Source of the DNA: Streptomyces sp. MA5143a | Lineage (GTDB): Bacteria > Actinomycetota > Actinomycetes > Streptomycetales > Streptomycetaceae | Direction of reading: 5' to 3' | Assembly (NCBI RefSeq): GCF_900290235.1 | Contig: NZ_OLMK01000045.1 | Location: 1-41,235 of the forward strand | DNA length: 41,235 nucleotides | Part shown: positions 16,090 to 23,944 of the stretch, in pieces | How the letters are laid out: every line of letters begins with the position of its first letter | Position numbering within the stretch: the first letter of the stretch is position 1 | Notes under the pieces: generated by a model | What the model was told of the DNA's origin: nothing | Seen by the model: only the letters and a program-made list of their open reading frames with translations | Databases searched by the model: none | Made by a program: the position numbers and the translations under genes

Positions 16090-16644
16090 GTGAGTTCGGA
16101 CGGGGGCATGGGCGGGGGCGCTGCGGACACCGGCAAGTCCTTCGACAGCTTGTACGGCGTGAACCCGCAGATGGCGCTGGACATCCAGCACGACGCCATG
16201 AAGCAGTTCAAGAAGCGTGTCGACAACCTGCTGATCGAACTGGGCAAGTCCGAGGCCGCACCCGACAAGGTCGGCCAGGACCGTCTCACCCGGGCCCAGT
16301 TGGGATCCGCCGAGTTCAAGGAAGCACAGTTCCTCTACGAGTCGTACGCCATCGTCCACGACGAGTTGGAGAACCTCTCCAAGGCGCTCAGCGCGCAGAT
16401 CGAGGGCGTGGGGCTGGCCGTGCACGCGTCACGGGTGGGCTTCGAGAACCTGGACGACGACATCAAGGCGCGGATGCGGGAGGTCAACACGGAGGTCGAC
16501 AAGTACTACGACGTCGACCGTGATCCGTATGCCCGGTCGAAGGCGGAGGAGCAAGGCACTCAGCAAGGCAATCAGCAGGCCTCGCGGCAGGGAGAGCCGG
16601 CCGCGGAGGCAGCGGAGGTCAGCGAAGGGGAGAAGGGCCTGTAA
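16090..16644 (+). CDS. Putative ESX-secreted helical protein (PE-like partner)
   Basis: The 184-aa protein has a Gly-rich start, then two long amphipathic helical stretches (about 22-58 and 70-135), and then YYDVD at 139-143. This matches the YxxxD/E export signal that follows the helix-turn-helix of ESX substrates. A Glu/Gln-rich tail ends the protein. There is no WXG in the turn. The GTG start has GGGGAGG about 10 bases upstream. Its stop overlaps the next start as TAATG, so the pair is translationally coupled. By analogy with PE-PPE pairs this would be the signal-bearing partner and the next gene the WXG-bearing one. That role is inference; no family name is recognised. Confidence 0.85.
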   Translation: MSSDGGMGGGAADTGKSFDSLYGVNPQMALDIQHDAMKQFKKRVDNLLIELGKSEAAPDKVGQDRLTRAQLGSAEFKEAQFLYESYAIVHDELENLSKALSAQIEGVGLAVHASRVGFENLDDDIKARMREVNTEVDKYYDVDRDPYARSKAEEQGTQQGNQQASRQGEPAAEAAEVSEGEKGL

Positions 16645-18158
16645 TGAGCGAGCAGCCCGAGCGGAAGCAGCCCACGCCCCAGCACACCGACTTCGAGTCC
16701 ATGACCCACGCGCAGCTCGCTGCGATGCTCGACTCGGCCAACTCCGAGGGCGCCTACGACCTCGCGGCGAAGCTCTCCAAGGCGGCCTCGACGATCACCA
16801 AGATCGGCGACGATCTCATGACGTACGTCAAGGGCCTGGAGTGGCAGGGCGAGGCCGGCGACACGTTCCGTGAGTGGGGCGGGCAGACGGCGAGCGCCAC
16901 GCTCCACCTCGGGGAGTACGCCGAGGTGGCGTCCCGGTGGATGGGCATCGTCTCCCGGGCGATCGCGGAGGCGAAGGCGGTCATGCCGGACACCTCCGAG
17001 ACCACGGCCGCGCAGGCGGACCTCCGCACCGCACAGAAGTCCCTCGCGTCCACGAAGGAGCCCGGGGCCCGCAACGACCCGGACTCCCGGCAACTGGCCC
17101 AAACCGCCAAGTCCGACGCGACGGCGGCCCAGGGGCGGATCGACGCGGCTCGTTACGAGGCCGTGCAGCAGATGCGGAAGCTGGCGCAGACTTATCAGCA
17201 GTCGGCGGCGCAGGTTAATTCGGTTACGCCGCCTACGTTTGTGCCGCCGGCGGAGCGCCTGGACGACCGGTGGAGAGAAGCTGAGTACGTATCCCCCATC
17301 GGCTCCCAAGGAGCATCCGGCGGCCCGGCCGTGTTCACACAAACCGGGACCGGAAGAGTCACCAGTCCGCATGCCACCACGCAAGTAGCTCCGCATGGCC
17401 AGGCTCAAGAGTCGGCCGACCGCTCTGAACCGGTCTCCATGGGAATCGACGGCTTGTCCACGCTTCCCGATGCATCCACGCCGAGTCTCCCTACCCCGCC
17501 TTCCAACGGCCCTGCCCAGCGTGCTGAGGCCCCGCCTGCAACACAGCCCAGTCCTATTCCTCATTCCTTCAACGGCGGCAGAAAGCAACCGGGCCAGTCC
17601 AATCCCGGGCGGGTTCCTTCGACCACGAGGCCTCCGCTTCTGCCTGGGCAGGGGCCTACCAGCGGCGGTGGGGCCCGCATGCCACGCGAGACCGGAATCG
17701 TGGGTGGCCGTCCCGTGCCACCCACTTCCGGTCGTACGGGCGGCCTTCCGCGCGGAACGGTCATCGGCGGCGACGGCACACAGGGCCGTACGCCGATGGG
17801 ACGCGGTGTGACTCCTGGGATGCCGGTTGGCAACCCCAATGTCCACCAGAGTGGCGTAGTCGGAGGACGGCGTCTTGCCTCTGAAGGCGGCGGAGTGATG
17901 GGCGGTCGTCCAGCGCAGCCGGGTCGCTCCGGGCCCCGCCCGTTCACGCCCGGTGGAGCCGGTCTGGTGCGTCCCTCCGGTGCCCCCGATCCGACACACG
18001 GTTCGGCGGTCGGCCGCGCAGGAAAATCTGCTCACCATGCCCCTGCCTCGGACACCCGTAGAGATCGGCCACAGGGGGAACGACCCGACTACCTCGTCGA
18101 AGACGAGGAGACTTGGAATCGCGGCAATCGCCGCACCCTTCCACCTGTCGTCGACTGA
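16644..18158 (+). CDS. WXG-domain protein with long Gly/Pro-rich tail (putative ESX substrate)
   Basis: The 504-aa protein has an N-terminal helical domain (about 15-195) with WQG at 67-69 in the position of a WXG100 turn. A low-complexity Pro/Gly/Ser/Arg tail follows, with three G-[IV]-[VM]-GGR motifs. The acidic end reads DYLVEDEETWNRGN and contains Y483-x-x-x-D487, an ESX-type signal form. It is coupled to the previous gene. Base composition falls around 17.2 kb, where the tail begins, so the tail and what follows may have a different history from the N-terminal domain. A mycosin gene follows after 26 bases; the disordered tail is a plausible protease substrate (inference). Confidence 0.85.
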   Translation: MSEQPERKQPTPQHTDFESMTHAQLAAMLDSANSEGAYDLAAKLSKAASTITKIGDDLMTYVKGLEWQGEAGDTFREWGGQTASATLHLGEYAEVASRWMGIVSRAIAEAKAVMPDTSETTAAQADLRTAQKSLASTKEPGARNDPDSRQLAQTAKSDATAAQGRIDAARYEAVQQMRKLAQTYQQSAAQVNSVTPPTFVPPAERLDDRWREAEYVSPIGSQGASGGPAVFTQTGTGRVTSPHATTQVAPHGQAQESADRSEPVSMGIDGLSTLPDASTPSLPTPPSNGPAQRAEAPPATQPSPIPHSFNGGRKQPGQSNPGRVPSTTRPPLLPGQGPTSGGGARMPRETGIVGGRPVPPTSGRTGGLPRGTVIGGDGTQGRTPMGRGVTPGMPVGNPNVHQSGVVGGRRLASEGGGVMGGRPAQPGRSGPRPFTPGGAGLVRPSGAPDPTHGSAVGRAGKSAHHAPASDTRRDRPQGERPDYLVEDEETWNRGNRRTLPPVVD

Positions 18159-18184
18159 GGCCAAACAACCTTCCAGGAAGGCAC

Positions 18185-19582
18185 ATGCTCTCCAGTGGTA
18201 AGCGAACACTGCAGCCATTCTCGGCAATATCGGCTGCTCTCGGCCTACTGCTGGTAGGCATCACTGAATCCCCCGCTCACGCTGAGTCGATCCGCGAGCG
18301 ACAGTGGCACCTCGACGCCATGCATGCCGAAGAGATGTGGAAGGTCACCACCGGCCGTGGTGTCACCGTAGCGGTCATCGACACCGGCGTCGACGATTCC
18401 CTGGCAGACCTGAAAGGTCAGGTTCTGGACGGCAAGGACTATTCAGGCCTAAAAGGGGATGAAAATACCGACATTGACGGCCATGGTACGAACATTGCCG
18501 CACTTATCGCCGCCACCGGCGGGCGAGGGAGCTTGAATGGCTCATATGGCCTTGCGCCGGGGGCCAAAATCCTACCCATCCGTATGGCACTCAACAATGG
18601 CGACAGTTTCGAGAATGCTAAATCCGGAGCCACGTATGCCGCACAAATTTCTACAGCAATCCGATATGCAGCAGACTCCAAAGCCCAAGTAATCAACATA
18701 TCTGGCGGAAGCTTCCAAGACGACGCAAACACACCGGAGCTTTCCTCAGCCGTCAAATATGCCCTCACGAAAGGAAAGTTGATTTTTGCTGCTGCCGGCA
18801 ACGAGGGCGATGGGGCCAATATCCCCGGTTATCCGGCAGCCATACCCGGAGTGGTTGCTGTGGCATCGATCAATGAAAAGATCGAACGAAGCTCTTTCTC
18901 CCAGTGGGGACCCCAGATCGATGTTGCCGCTCCCGGAGAAGACCTGCTTAGTGCCTGCGCAGGCGGTACCCAGATCTGTATGTCCGATGGAACCAGTGGC
19001 GCCGCAGCGATCGCGTCCGCATCCGCCGCTCTCATCTGGTCGAAGCATCCGACCTGGACAAACAATCAGGTTCTGCGTGTCCTGATCAACACGATGAAAG
19101 GCAACGAGAAAAAGTGGACCTGGAACAACGCCATCGGTTACGGCATTGTCCGTCCACGCATCGCGCTGCAGAACCCTGGTGACCCCGGGCCCGCCGACGA
19201 GTGGCCGCTCCCGGACCTCGCCGCCTCCGAAAAGTCGGCATCTCCGTCACCTTCTCCCGATACTTCGAAGGCCGACAGTGATGCTTCCGGCGAGAAGCAG
19301 GACACGACCAGCGAGTCCGCCCCCACCACTTCCGAATCGGATCAGAGCAACATGCTTCTCTGGATCGCCATGGGTGTCGGCGCTGCGGCTGTCCTCGGCG
19401 CGGCGATCGCCTTCTTCGTTGCCCGCGGTCGTCGTGGTCGCGGCACAGTCCCGCCCGCTCACCCACTGCCACCCACGTACAACCAGCCTCTCCAGCCCCC
19501 TTACCCCGCCTTCGGCCCACCGCAGGGGAACATCGCCGGCCCGCCCCCTGAGAGCGGGGGCGGGCCAGGTCAGCCTTCCTGA
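18185..19582 (+). CDS. Second mycosin-type subtilisin protease (S8)
   Basis: Mycosins are membrane-anchored subtilases of ESX systems, acting outside the cell membrane. The 465-aa protein has a signal peptide ending near AHA-ES and a catalytic domain with D66 (VIDTG), H100 (DGHGT), the oxyanion N in AAAGNEG and S271 (DGTSGAAA). A Ser/Asp-rich linker, a C-terminal transmembrane helix (MLLWIAMGVGAAAVL) and a Pro-rich cytoplasmic tail follow. The serine motif differs from the usual GTSFAAP. The ATG at 18185 was chosen for AGGAAGG just upstream. GC is low (a 60-base stretch at 18601-18660 counts 28 G/C). The core mycP lies at 28393-29697, so this copy is accessory and probably serves neighbouring substrates. 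Confidence 0.92.
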   Translation: MLSSGKRTLQPFSAISAALGLLLVGITESPAHAESIRERQWHLDAMHAEEMWKVTTGRGVTVAVIDTGVDDSLADLKGQVLDGKDYSGLKGDENTDIDGHGTNIAALIAATGGRGSLNGSYGLAPGAKILPIRMALNNGDSFENAKSGATYAAQISTAIRYAADSKAQVINISGGSFQDDANTPELSSAVKYALTKGKLIFAAAGNEGDGANIPGYPAAIPGVVAVASINEKIERSSFSQWGPQIDVAAPGEDLLSACAGGTQICMSDGTSGAAAIASASAALIWSKHPTWTNNQVLRVLINTMKGNEKKWTWNNAIGYGIVRPRIALQNPGDPGPADEWPLPDLAASEKSASPSPSPDTSKADSDASGEKQDTTSESAPTTSESDQSNMLLWIAMGVGAAAVLGAAIAFFVARGRRGRGTVPPAHPLPPTYNQPLQPPYPAFGPPQGNIAGPPPESGGGPGQPS

Positions 19583-19607
19583 CAACGGCAGCACGAAGGG
19601 AACAACG

Positions 19608-20039
19608 GTGTCATTCGAAGAAGCGTGGGGTCAGGCGCGCACTGCGGCTACGGCACGGCAGAACGCAACCATGCGGCTGAACCAGGCAGCCGCCAGCGGC
19701 GGTGGGAACAGCGGCGCATCCGACTACAAGGTCACCTCACCAGACCTCAAAGCGGTCGGTAACGAGGCACAGGAACTCTTCCACCGGCTTGAGGTTGACG
19801 GGTTTCATGCCGGAGCCCAAACGGACGTGGCGGCAAAGAGCTTGGCCGCGCAGAAGTTCAAGACGGGGTCTGCCCTCTGGACGGCTTGGGACACATGGCG
19901 CTCCCAGGTCGAAGCCCTGTTGAGTGCTTGCGCGCACATCCACAATCATCTGGAAGACACGGTCATCACCCACCGGAATCATGAGGAGGAGTTGGCCACC
20001 AACCACTCCTTGGCCACGCTCGACAAGCACTTCAAGTGA
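19608..20039 (+). CDS. Module A partner protein (143 aa, helical)
   Basis: First gene of module A. The protein begins VSFEEAWGQAR (GTG start, GAAGGGA six bases upstream) and is mostly alpha-helical apart from a Gly/Ser-rich turn near residues 29-36. It aligns by eye with the 141-aa protein at 26326-26751. Shared features are MxLNQ/MQLNR, a Gly-rich turn, AVGNEA/AIGNEA, F(K)TGSAL/FVSGSAV, W..(Q/H).(E/R)(A)LL(S/D)AC..I.NHL. It has no WXG in the turn. Its stop lies 8 bases before the large module A gene. It may be the heterodimer partner or chaperone of that protein, as small proteins are for LXG/WXG cargo (inference). Confidence 0.82.
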   Translation: MSFEEAWGQARTAATARQNATMRLNQAAASGGGNSGASDYKVTSPDLKAVGNEAQELFHRLEVDGFHAGAQTDVAAKSLAAQKFKTGSALWTAWDTWRSQVEALLSACAHIHNHLEDTVITHRNHEEELATNHSLATLDKHFK

Positions 20040-20047
20040 GGGCCTGA

Positions 20048-22372
20048 ATGCTGACGTTCGATGAGGTGCTCCACGTCGGATTGACGGGCCTCGACTCCGC
20101 AGTCACTGATTGGTCGGCGACCATCAACAAACTCAGGGAACTGGAGGAGACGGCTGAGAACGGACTTCGGAACAAGGCCGACAAGGCCGACTGGGCGGGC
20201 GAGAACGCAGGGATCACCAAGTCGTTCGTCAAGAAGACGGCCAAGGAGTTCAGCGACGCCGCGAAGGTGGCGGAGAGTATTCGCAACGTTCTCCGTGATG
20301 CCCTGTCCGAGTTCAAGTCCGCACAGAAGTCGCTCGAGGATGTAATCAAAACTGCGCCGGGTAAGGGTATCCACATCGACGCCGAAGGCATCGTGAGTTA
20401 CCTTGTGCACCCCGACCGGCGTAGCAAGAGTTATGACGGGCCCAAGCCCACAGAAGCGGATTTCGAAGCCGTGAGGGCCACGATCAAGGCCGCCATCGAC
20501 AAGGCGAACGAAGCCGACGAGATCGCTTCCCGCGCTCTGCGCACGCTGGTGGGGAAGGACAAGAACAACTTCTCCGGCACGGAGTACAGCGGGCTCAAAC
20601 AAGCCGCGAAGGCGCAGGACGCGGAGGACGCGAAGAAGGCGGCAAACATCGTCAAGAAGGGTGACGACGCCACACCCGAAGAGATCGACCGGCTCAACAA
20701 GTACTTCAAGGACAACAAGGACGACCGATACTTCGCCGAGCAGTTTGCCGTCCGAGTCGGGGTGAAGGGCGGGATCGAGTACTGGGCGGATTTGGGCGAC
20801 CCGAGCGACGGCTCCAGGCTCGGACTGGACCACGCCAAGAAGATCAAGGAGCTCCAGGAAAACTGGAGCATGACTCTGGCCACGGCGTCGCACTCGAACA
20901 GCGAGGACATGACCAGATGGAAGTCCGACATGATCAAGTCGGGCGACGAGGTATTCCGCACGCGTGGAACATCCGTCTACGGATTCCAGGTCATGAGTAA
21001 CCTCATGAGGGACGGCGTATACGAGACAAAGTTCCTGAACGACTATGGTAAATCGCTCTTTGCTGCCGAGCAGAAAATGACCAGGGGTAACGCGAGTAAT
21101 GCCGACCTGGCCTGGAATCCTTCTTTCTCGACATCGCATCTGAATTGGGACGGGAAGGATCTCGGCAGGGACCCCATGAATGGGTTTATGGAAGCACTGG
21201 GCCACAACCCCAAGGCTTCAACTGAATTCTTCAACAGTAAATTGGACCTTACTCCAGAGAACCATGACGACAACAAGAATGTCAGCGCCTTCAAGTACTT
21301 CACCGAGGAGCGTGACTGGCCGGAAGACAATACGAAGGACGGATTCAGCAACAAGTACGGCTACGACAGTCTGGGGCACGCACTCGAATCGGCAACAATC
21401 GGAAACGCCTACGATACTCCGGCTGGCGAATTCAAGGACGTTCGCACCGAGGATAACGCTAAGGTCATGCAGAAAGTTGTCAATTTTTACGGCAGCGAAC
21501 CGAAGTATATGCACGAACAGGGCATCGCAGACAGCCTTTCACGAATGGGCTCTGCCTATATCGACGAATTCAATAGGTCTCTTGAGCAAGAGGATGTCAG
21601 CTCGGAGTACGCGCAGCCGGACTCACCCTTCGGAGCTTTCAAGGACGGTCATTCCCGCTTCGGCGAGGAGTACGACAATAAACTCTTGTTCACGCGCGGA
21701 GACACCGTCGATTTCATGGGTATCGTAGCGCAGAGCAAGGAAGGGCATGCACAAATGTCGGCAGCTCAGTCCATCTACACTACGAGCGTCATGGACGCTC
21801 ACGGACCAAATCCTGGGTCGCAACAACTCAAGGATACAGATCTCACAGACCTCAAGACTGCGTTGCGTATCGGGAGCGAAACGCACGGCATCCTCGACTA
21901 TTCACGCATGGGCCAGATCGACAAGGACTTCGAGAAGGATACTGAGGAACGCGCCAAGGCAATCGCCGAAACCACAGAATGGGTAAAGTTCGGAACAGGG
22001 GCGGCCATCGCAGGTGGCGTGGTAGCAGTTACCGGTGGATTCGGCGCTGCTGCTGTCCTCGCCCCACTCGCAGTGGAGACAGTGGGTGGCGGCCTCTCCA
22101 CCTACCTTGGGATGGAGACCGACGACCTGGCCGAGCAGTACGAGAAGGACGGTCGGGAACTCATGAAGGAGAAGTCGGACAAGCTGAGCGATGAGGCGCT
22201 CCTCCTGGGGGAAGCCAACGCACAAAAGCCCAAGGAAGCTTATGTCCAGGCTCCTGGATGGAGTCAGGAAAATCGCAACTTCCTGGAAGAGGAACTAACG
22301 AAATACATCAAGGATAGTCGTTCACACGCCAGAGACGATATCCTCCCCGACCCCTATGAAAAGGAAGACTGA
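20048..22372 (+). CDS. Module A large WXG-type protein with hydrophobic hairpin (putative ESX cargo)
   Basis: The 774-aa protein begins with a helical domain bearing W49-A-G in the segment KADKADWAGENAGITK, a WXG100-like turn. A long middle region rich in Lys, Asp and Asn follows, including DPMNGFMEALGHNPKA. Near the end is a Gly/Ala-rich hydrophobic stretch (about 648-690) able to form two membrane helices, then a charged tail of about 85 residues. There is no signal peptide. It aligns along its length with the 786-aa protein at 23945-26305. A family such as DUF6571 may apply (memory, uncertain). Low GC: 30 of 60 at 21481-21540. GAGGG lies upstream, and its stop overlaps the lipoprotein start as TGATG. 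Confidence 0.85.
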   Translation: MLTFDEVLHVGLTGLDSAVTDWSATINKLRELEETAENGLRNKADKADWAGENAGITKSFVKKTAKEFSDAAKVAESIRNVLRDALSEFKSAQKSLEDVIKTAPGKGIHIDAEGIVSYLVHPDRRSKSYDGPKPTEADFEAVRATIKAAIDKANEADEIASRALRTLVGKDKNNFSGTEYSGLKQAAKAQDAEDAKKAANIVKKGDDATPEEIDRLNKYFKDNKDDRYFAEQFAVRVGVKGGIEYWADLGDPSDGSRLGLDHAKKIKELQENWSMTLATASHSNSEDMTRWKSDMIKSGDEVFRTRGTSVYGFQVMSNLMRDGVYETKFLNDYGKSLFAAEQKMTRGNASNADLAWNPSFSTSHLNWDGKDLGRDPMNGFMEALGHNPKASTEFFNSKLDLTPENHDDNKNVSAFKYFTEERDWPEDNTKDGFSNKYGYDSLGHALESATIGNAYDTPAGEFKDVRTEDNAKVMQKVVNFYGSEPKYMHEQGIADSLSRMGSAYIDEFNRSLEQEDVSSEYAQPDSPFGAFKDGHSRFGEEYDNKLLFTRGDTVDFMGIVAQSKEGHAQMSAAQSIYTTSVMDAHGPNPGSQQLKDTDLTDLKTALRIGSETHGILDYSRMGQIDKDFEKDTEERAKAIAETTEWVKFGTGAAIAGGVVAVTGGFGAAAVLAPLAVETVGGGLSTYLGMETDDLAEQYEKDGRELMKEKSDKLSDEALLLGEANAQKPKEAYVQAPGWSQENRNFLEEELTKYIKDSRSHARDDILPDPYEKED

Positions 22373-23019
22373 TGAAGTCCACTGCGAGACTAGTGGCGAT
22401 CACGGTCGCGCTTGCGGCTGCCATCAGTGCCTGCTCGGAAGAAGCAGAAAGCACGGCTGGCAGCGGTCTCAAGGGTGAGGCTGTTTGCGACTCGTTCGCC
22501 ACCGACTCGACTGTCGCCGCGGCGCTTGAAGAGGTATCTGGCACCGACACCTTTACTCAAGACGGGTCGGAGCCCGACAAGACCCTGGCATCGCTTCGGG
22601 CTGCCGACGGCGAACTGGAAAGTGGCGAGACCTCGGGGTCGCCCTTCTGCAGACTGCAGTCGCCAGCTGACGGGAAAACAATCCTCTCAGTCAATTTCCG
22701 AGAGGCGCTGACTGTCGACAAACCCGATAAGGAAGACGAGAAACATTTCACGTTCTACAATACCGGAGAGTCTGGCCTCGCATCGGACCGTACCGCTTCC
22801 CTCTACTTCCGTTGTCGAATGAAAGAACCGAACAAGTCCATCATCATCAATGGCAGCCTGGAGCGGGAGAATATGGTGGATGCAACCGAGAAAAAACTGT
22901 CCCGCGATCACATCATTCTACTGAACGCGGCGGCGCACAAAGTCGCATCTGAGTTGGGCTGCGAGGATTCTGGTCTAACTAAGGGAACCCCTGTAGCAAC
23001 TTCGGGAGTCTACGCCTGA
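22372..23019 (+). CDS. Module A lipoprotein
   Basis: The 215-aa protein has a lysine-containing N-terminus, a hydrophobic core and the lipobox ISAC with Cys21 as the lipid-modified residue, so it should be anchored outside the cytoplasmic membrane. Four more cysteines (39, 93, 148, 197) match the spacing of those in the module B lipoprotein and probably form two disulfides. Shared motifs include SGT in the first third, LYFRC and a C-terminal helix ending ASELGCEDSG. It is translationally coupled to the large cargo gene. Because it is secreted and paired with that gene, it is a candidate immunity protein, receptor or assembly factor for the cargo. Function not known. Confidence 0.85.
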   Translation: MKSTARLVAITVALAAAISACSEEAESTAGSGLKGEAVCDSFATDSTVAAALEEVSGTDTFTQDGSEPDKTLASLRAADGELESGETSGSPFCRLQSPADGKTILSVNFREALTVDKPDKEDEKHFTFYNTGESGLASDRTASLYFRCRMKEPNKSIIINGSLERENMVDATEKKLSRDHIILLNAAAHKVASELGCEDSGLTKGTPVATSGVYA

Positions 23020-23096
23020 CGCAACGTCCCGTTCACGGATGGCGGTCACCGGCCCTGGCCGGACGCCGCATTCGCATTCCGCTGAGGCCGTAAAGA

Positions 23097-23120
23097 GTGG
23101 TCATGCCTTGGGCATACCAC
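23097..23120. terminator. Hairpin between converging modules A and B
   Basis: GTGGT-(C)-ATGCC pairs with GGCAT-ACCAC around a TTG loop, 10 base pairs with one bulge. It lies 78 bases past the module A lipoprotein stop and may end that transcript. A small CCGGCC-CT-GGCCGG palindrome at 23049-23062 precedes it. Confidence 0.45.
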
Positions 23121-23188
23121 CGCCCCTCGCACATCCCAGTGATCTATCACCTGCTCGGCCTCGTCCGGGGACGGCCGGTCTCCTGGGC

Positions 23189-23239
23189 AAAAAAACCGAC
23201 GCGGCCTTATGGCCGTAGCCGCGTACGTCAGCGGCTACG
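23189..23239 (-). terminator. Intrinsic terminator of module B
   Basis: On the minus strand CGTAGCCGC (23239-23231) pairs with GCGGCTACG (23222-23214). The first arm includes the lipoprotein stop codon. A second small GGCC-ATAA-GGCC stem and then seven T residues (23195-23189) follow. A T-run is unusual in this genome and makes this the most classical intrinsic terminator in the window. Confidence 0.75.
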
Positions 23240-23915
23240 CGGGATCCAACACAGGCTTGGCGGGAAGCCCTCCGCTGTTCTCGCAGCGCAGGTGCTTGGC
23301 CATGGCGAGCGAGACGGAGTGCGCCACGGTCGCGTAGGCCTCCTTCAACGCCTTAATGTCACCCTCAGGTTCATGAAACGGATCCCGGTGCTCCACGCCG
23401 ATGACGACGTGGGCCACTGTCGTCGGGGTGGAGAGCCTCTCGCTCTGGCACGAGAAATAGATGTACGCCTGGTCCTCTGCTGCCAGGGCTTCCTCCCCCA
23501 TCTTCAGCACGGTGAACTTCGGGGCCGCCGGCTCGTCCGTCGGGCCACTGTCGTCCAACCTCCAGGTGATTCTGAGGTCAAAATCCGGTGTATCGCGGGG
23601 TGTGAAGACACGACAGGCATCCATGGTCGTGGTGGGGGCGAACGCCTCCACCAGGTCCGTCGCGGCCTGCGCGATGGTGTACCTCTCTGCCGACGCCTCG
23701 AATCGCGACGTCCCCGTGATCACCTTCAGTGCCTTGGACGCGTCGGCGGATATGGCGTCTCCACCGCAGAGTTGTGTCCCGGTGACAACCTTGTAGTCGT
23801 CCGGAACTCCGTCCCCATCCCGTCCACACCCCGTGGCACCGAGAAACAACGAACCGGCCACGGCCGCGGAGAGGAACCCCCCGCGTACCAACCTACGACT
23901 CATCACTGTCCGCAT
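23235..23915 (-). CDS. Module B lipoprotein
   Basis: The 226-aa protein starts at ATG 23913-23915 (MRTVMSRRL), with GAGGA nine bases upstream. A second ATG at 23903 is nearly as good, and a GTG at 23939 is less likely. An Arg-rich N-terminus, a hydrophobic core and the lipobox GATGC (Cys30) mark a lipoprotein. Four further cysteines at 50, 101, 156 and 211 match those of the module A lipoprotein in order and spacing. Shared segments include TGTSRFEAS, IYFSCQ and a C-terminal LRCENSGG. It starts 29 bases after the large module B gene, on the same strand. Function unknown; candidate surface partner or immunity factor. Confidence 0.85.
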   Translation of the reverse strand: MRTVMSRRLVRGGFLSAAVAGSLFLGATGCGRDGDGVPDDYKVVTGTQLCGGDAISADASKALKVITGTSRFEASAERYTIAQAATDLVEAFAPTTTMDACRVFTPRDTPDFDLRITWRLDDSGPTDEPAAPKFTVLKMGEEALAAEDQAYIYFSCQSERLSTPTTVAHVVIGVEHRDPFHEPEGDIKALKEAYATVAHSVSLAMAKHLRCENSGGLPAKPVLDPA

Positions 23916-23944
23916 CCTTACGTGTCCTCGGCTGTCCACCGGCC

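Noticed and set aside
12033..16319. Large minus-strand frames opposite eccC
   Set aside because: They are shadows of a strongly conserved ATPase gene and have no start signals.
17200..23019. Mobile island or prophage explanation of the low-GC block
   Set aside because: No integrase, transposase, tRNA target or flanking direct repeats were seen, so only a composition change is claimed.
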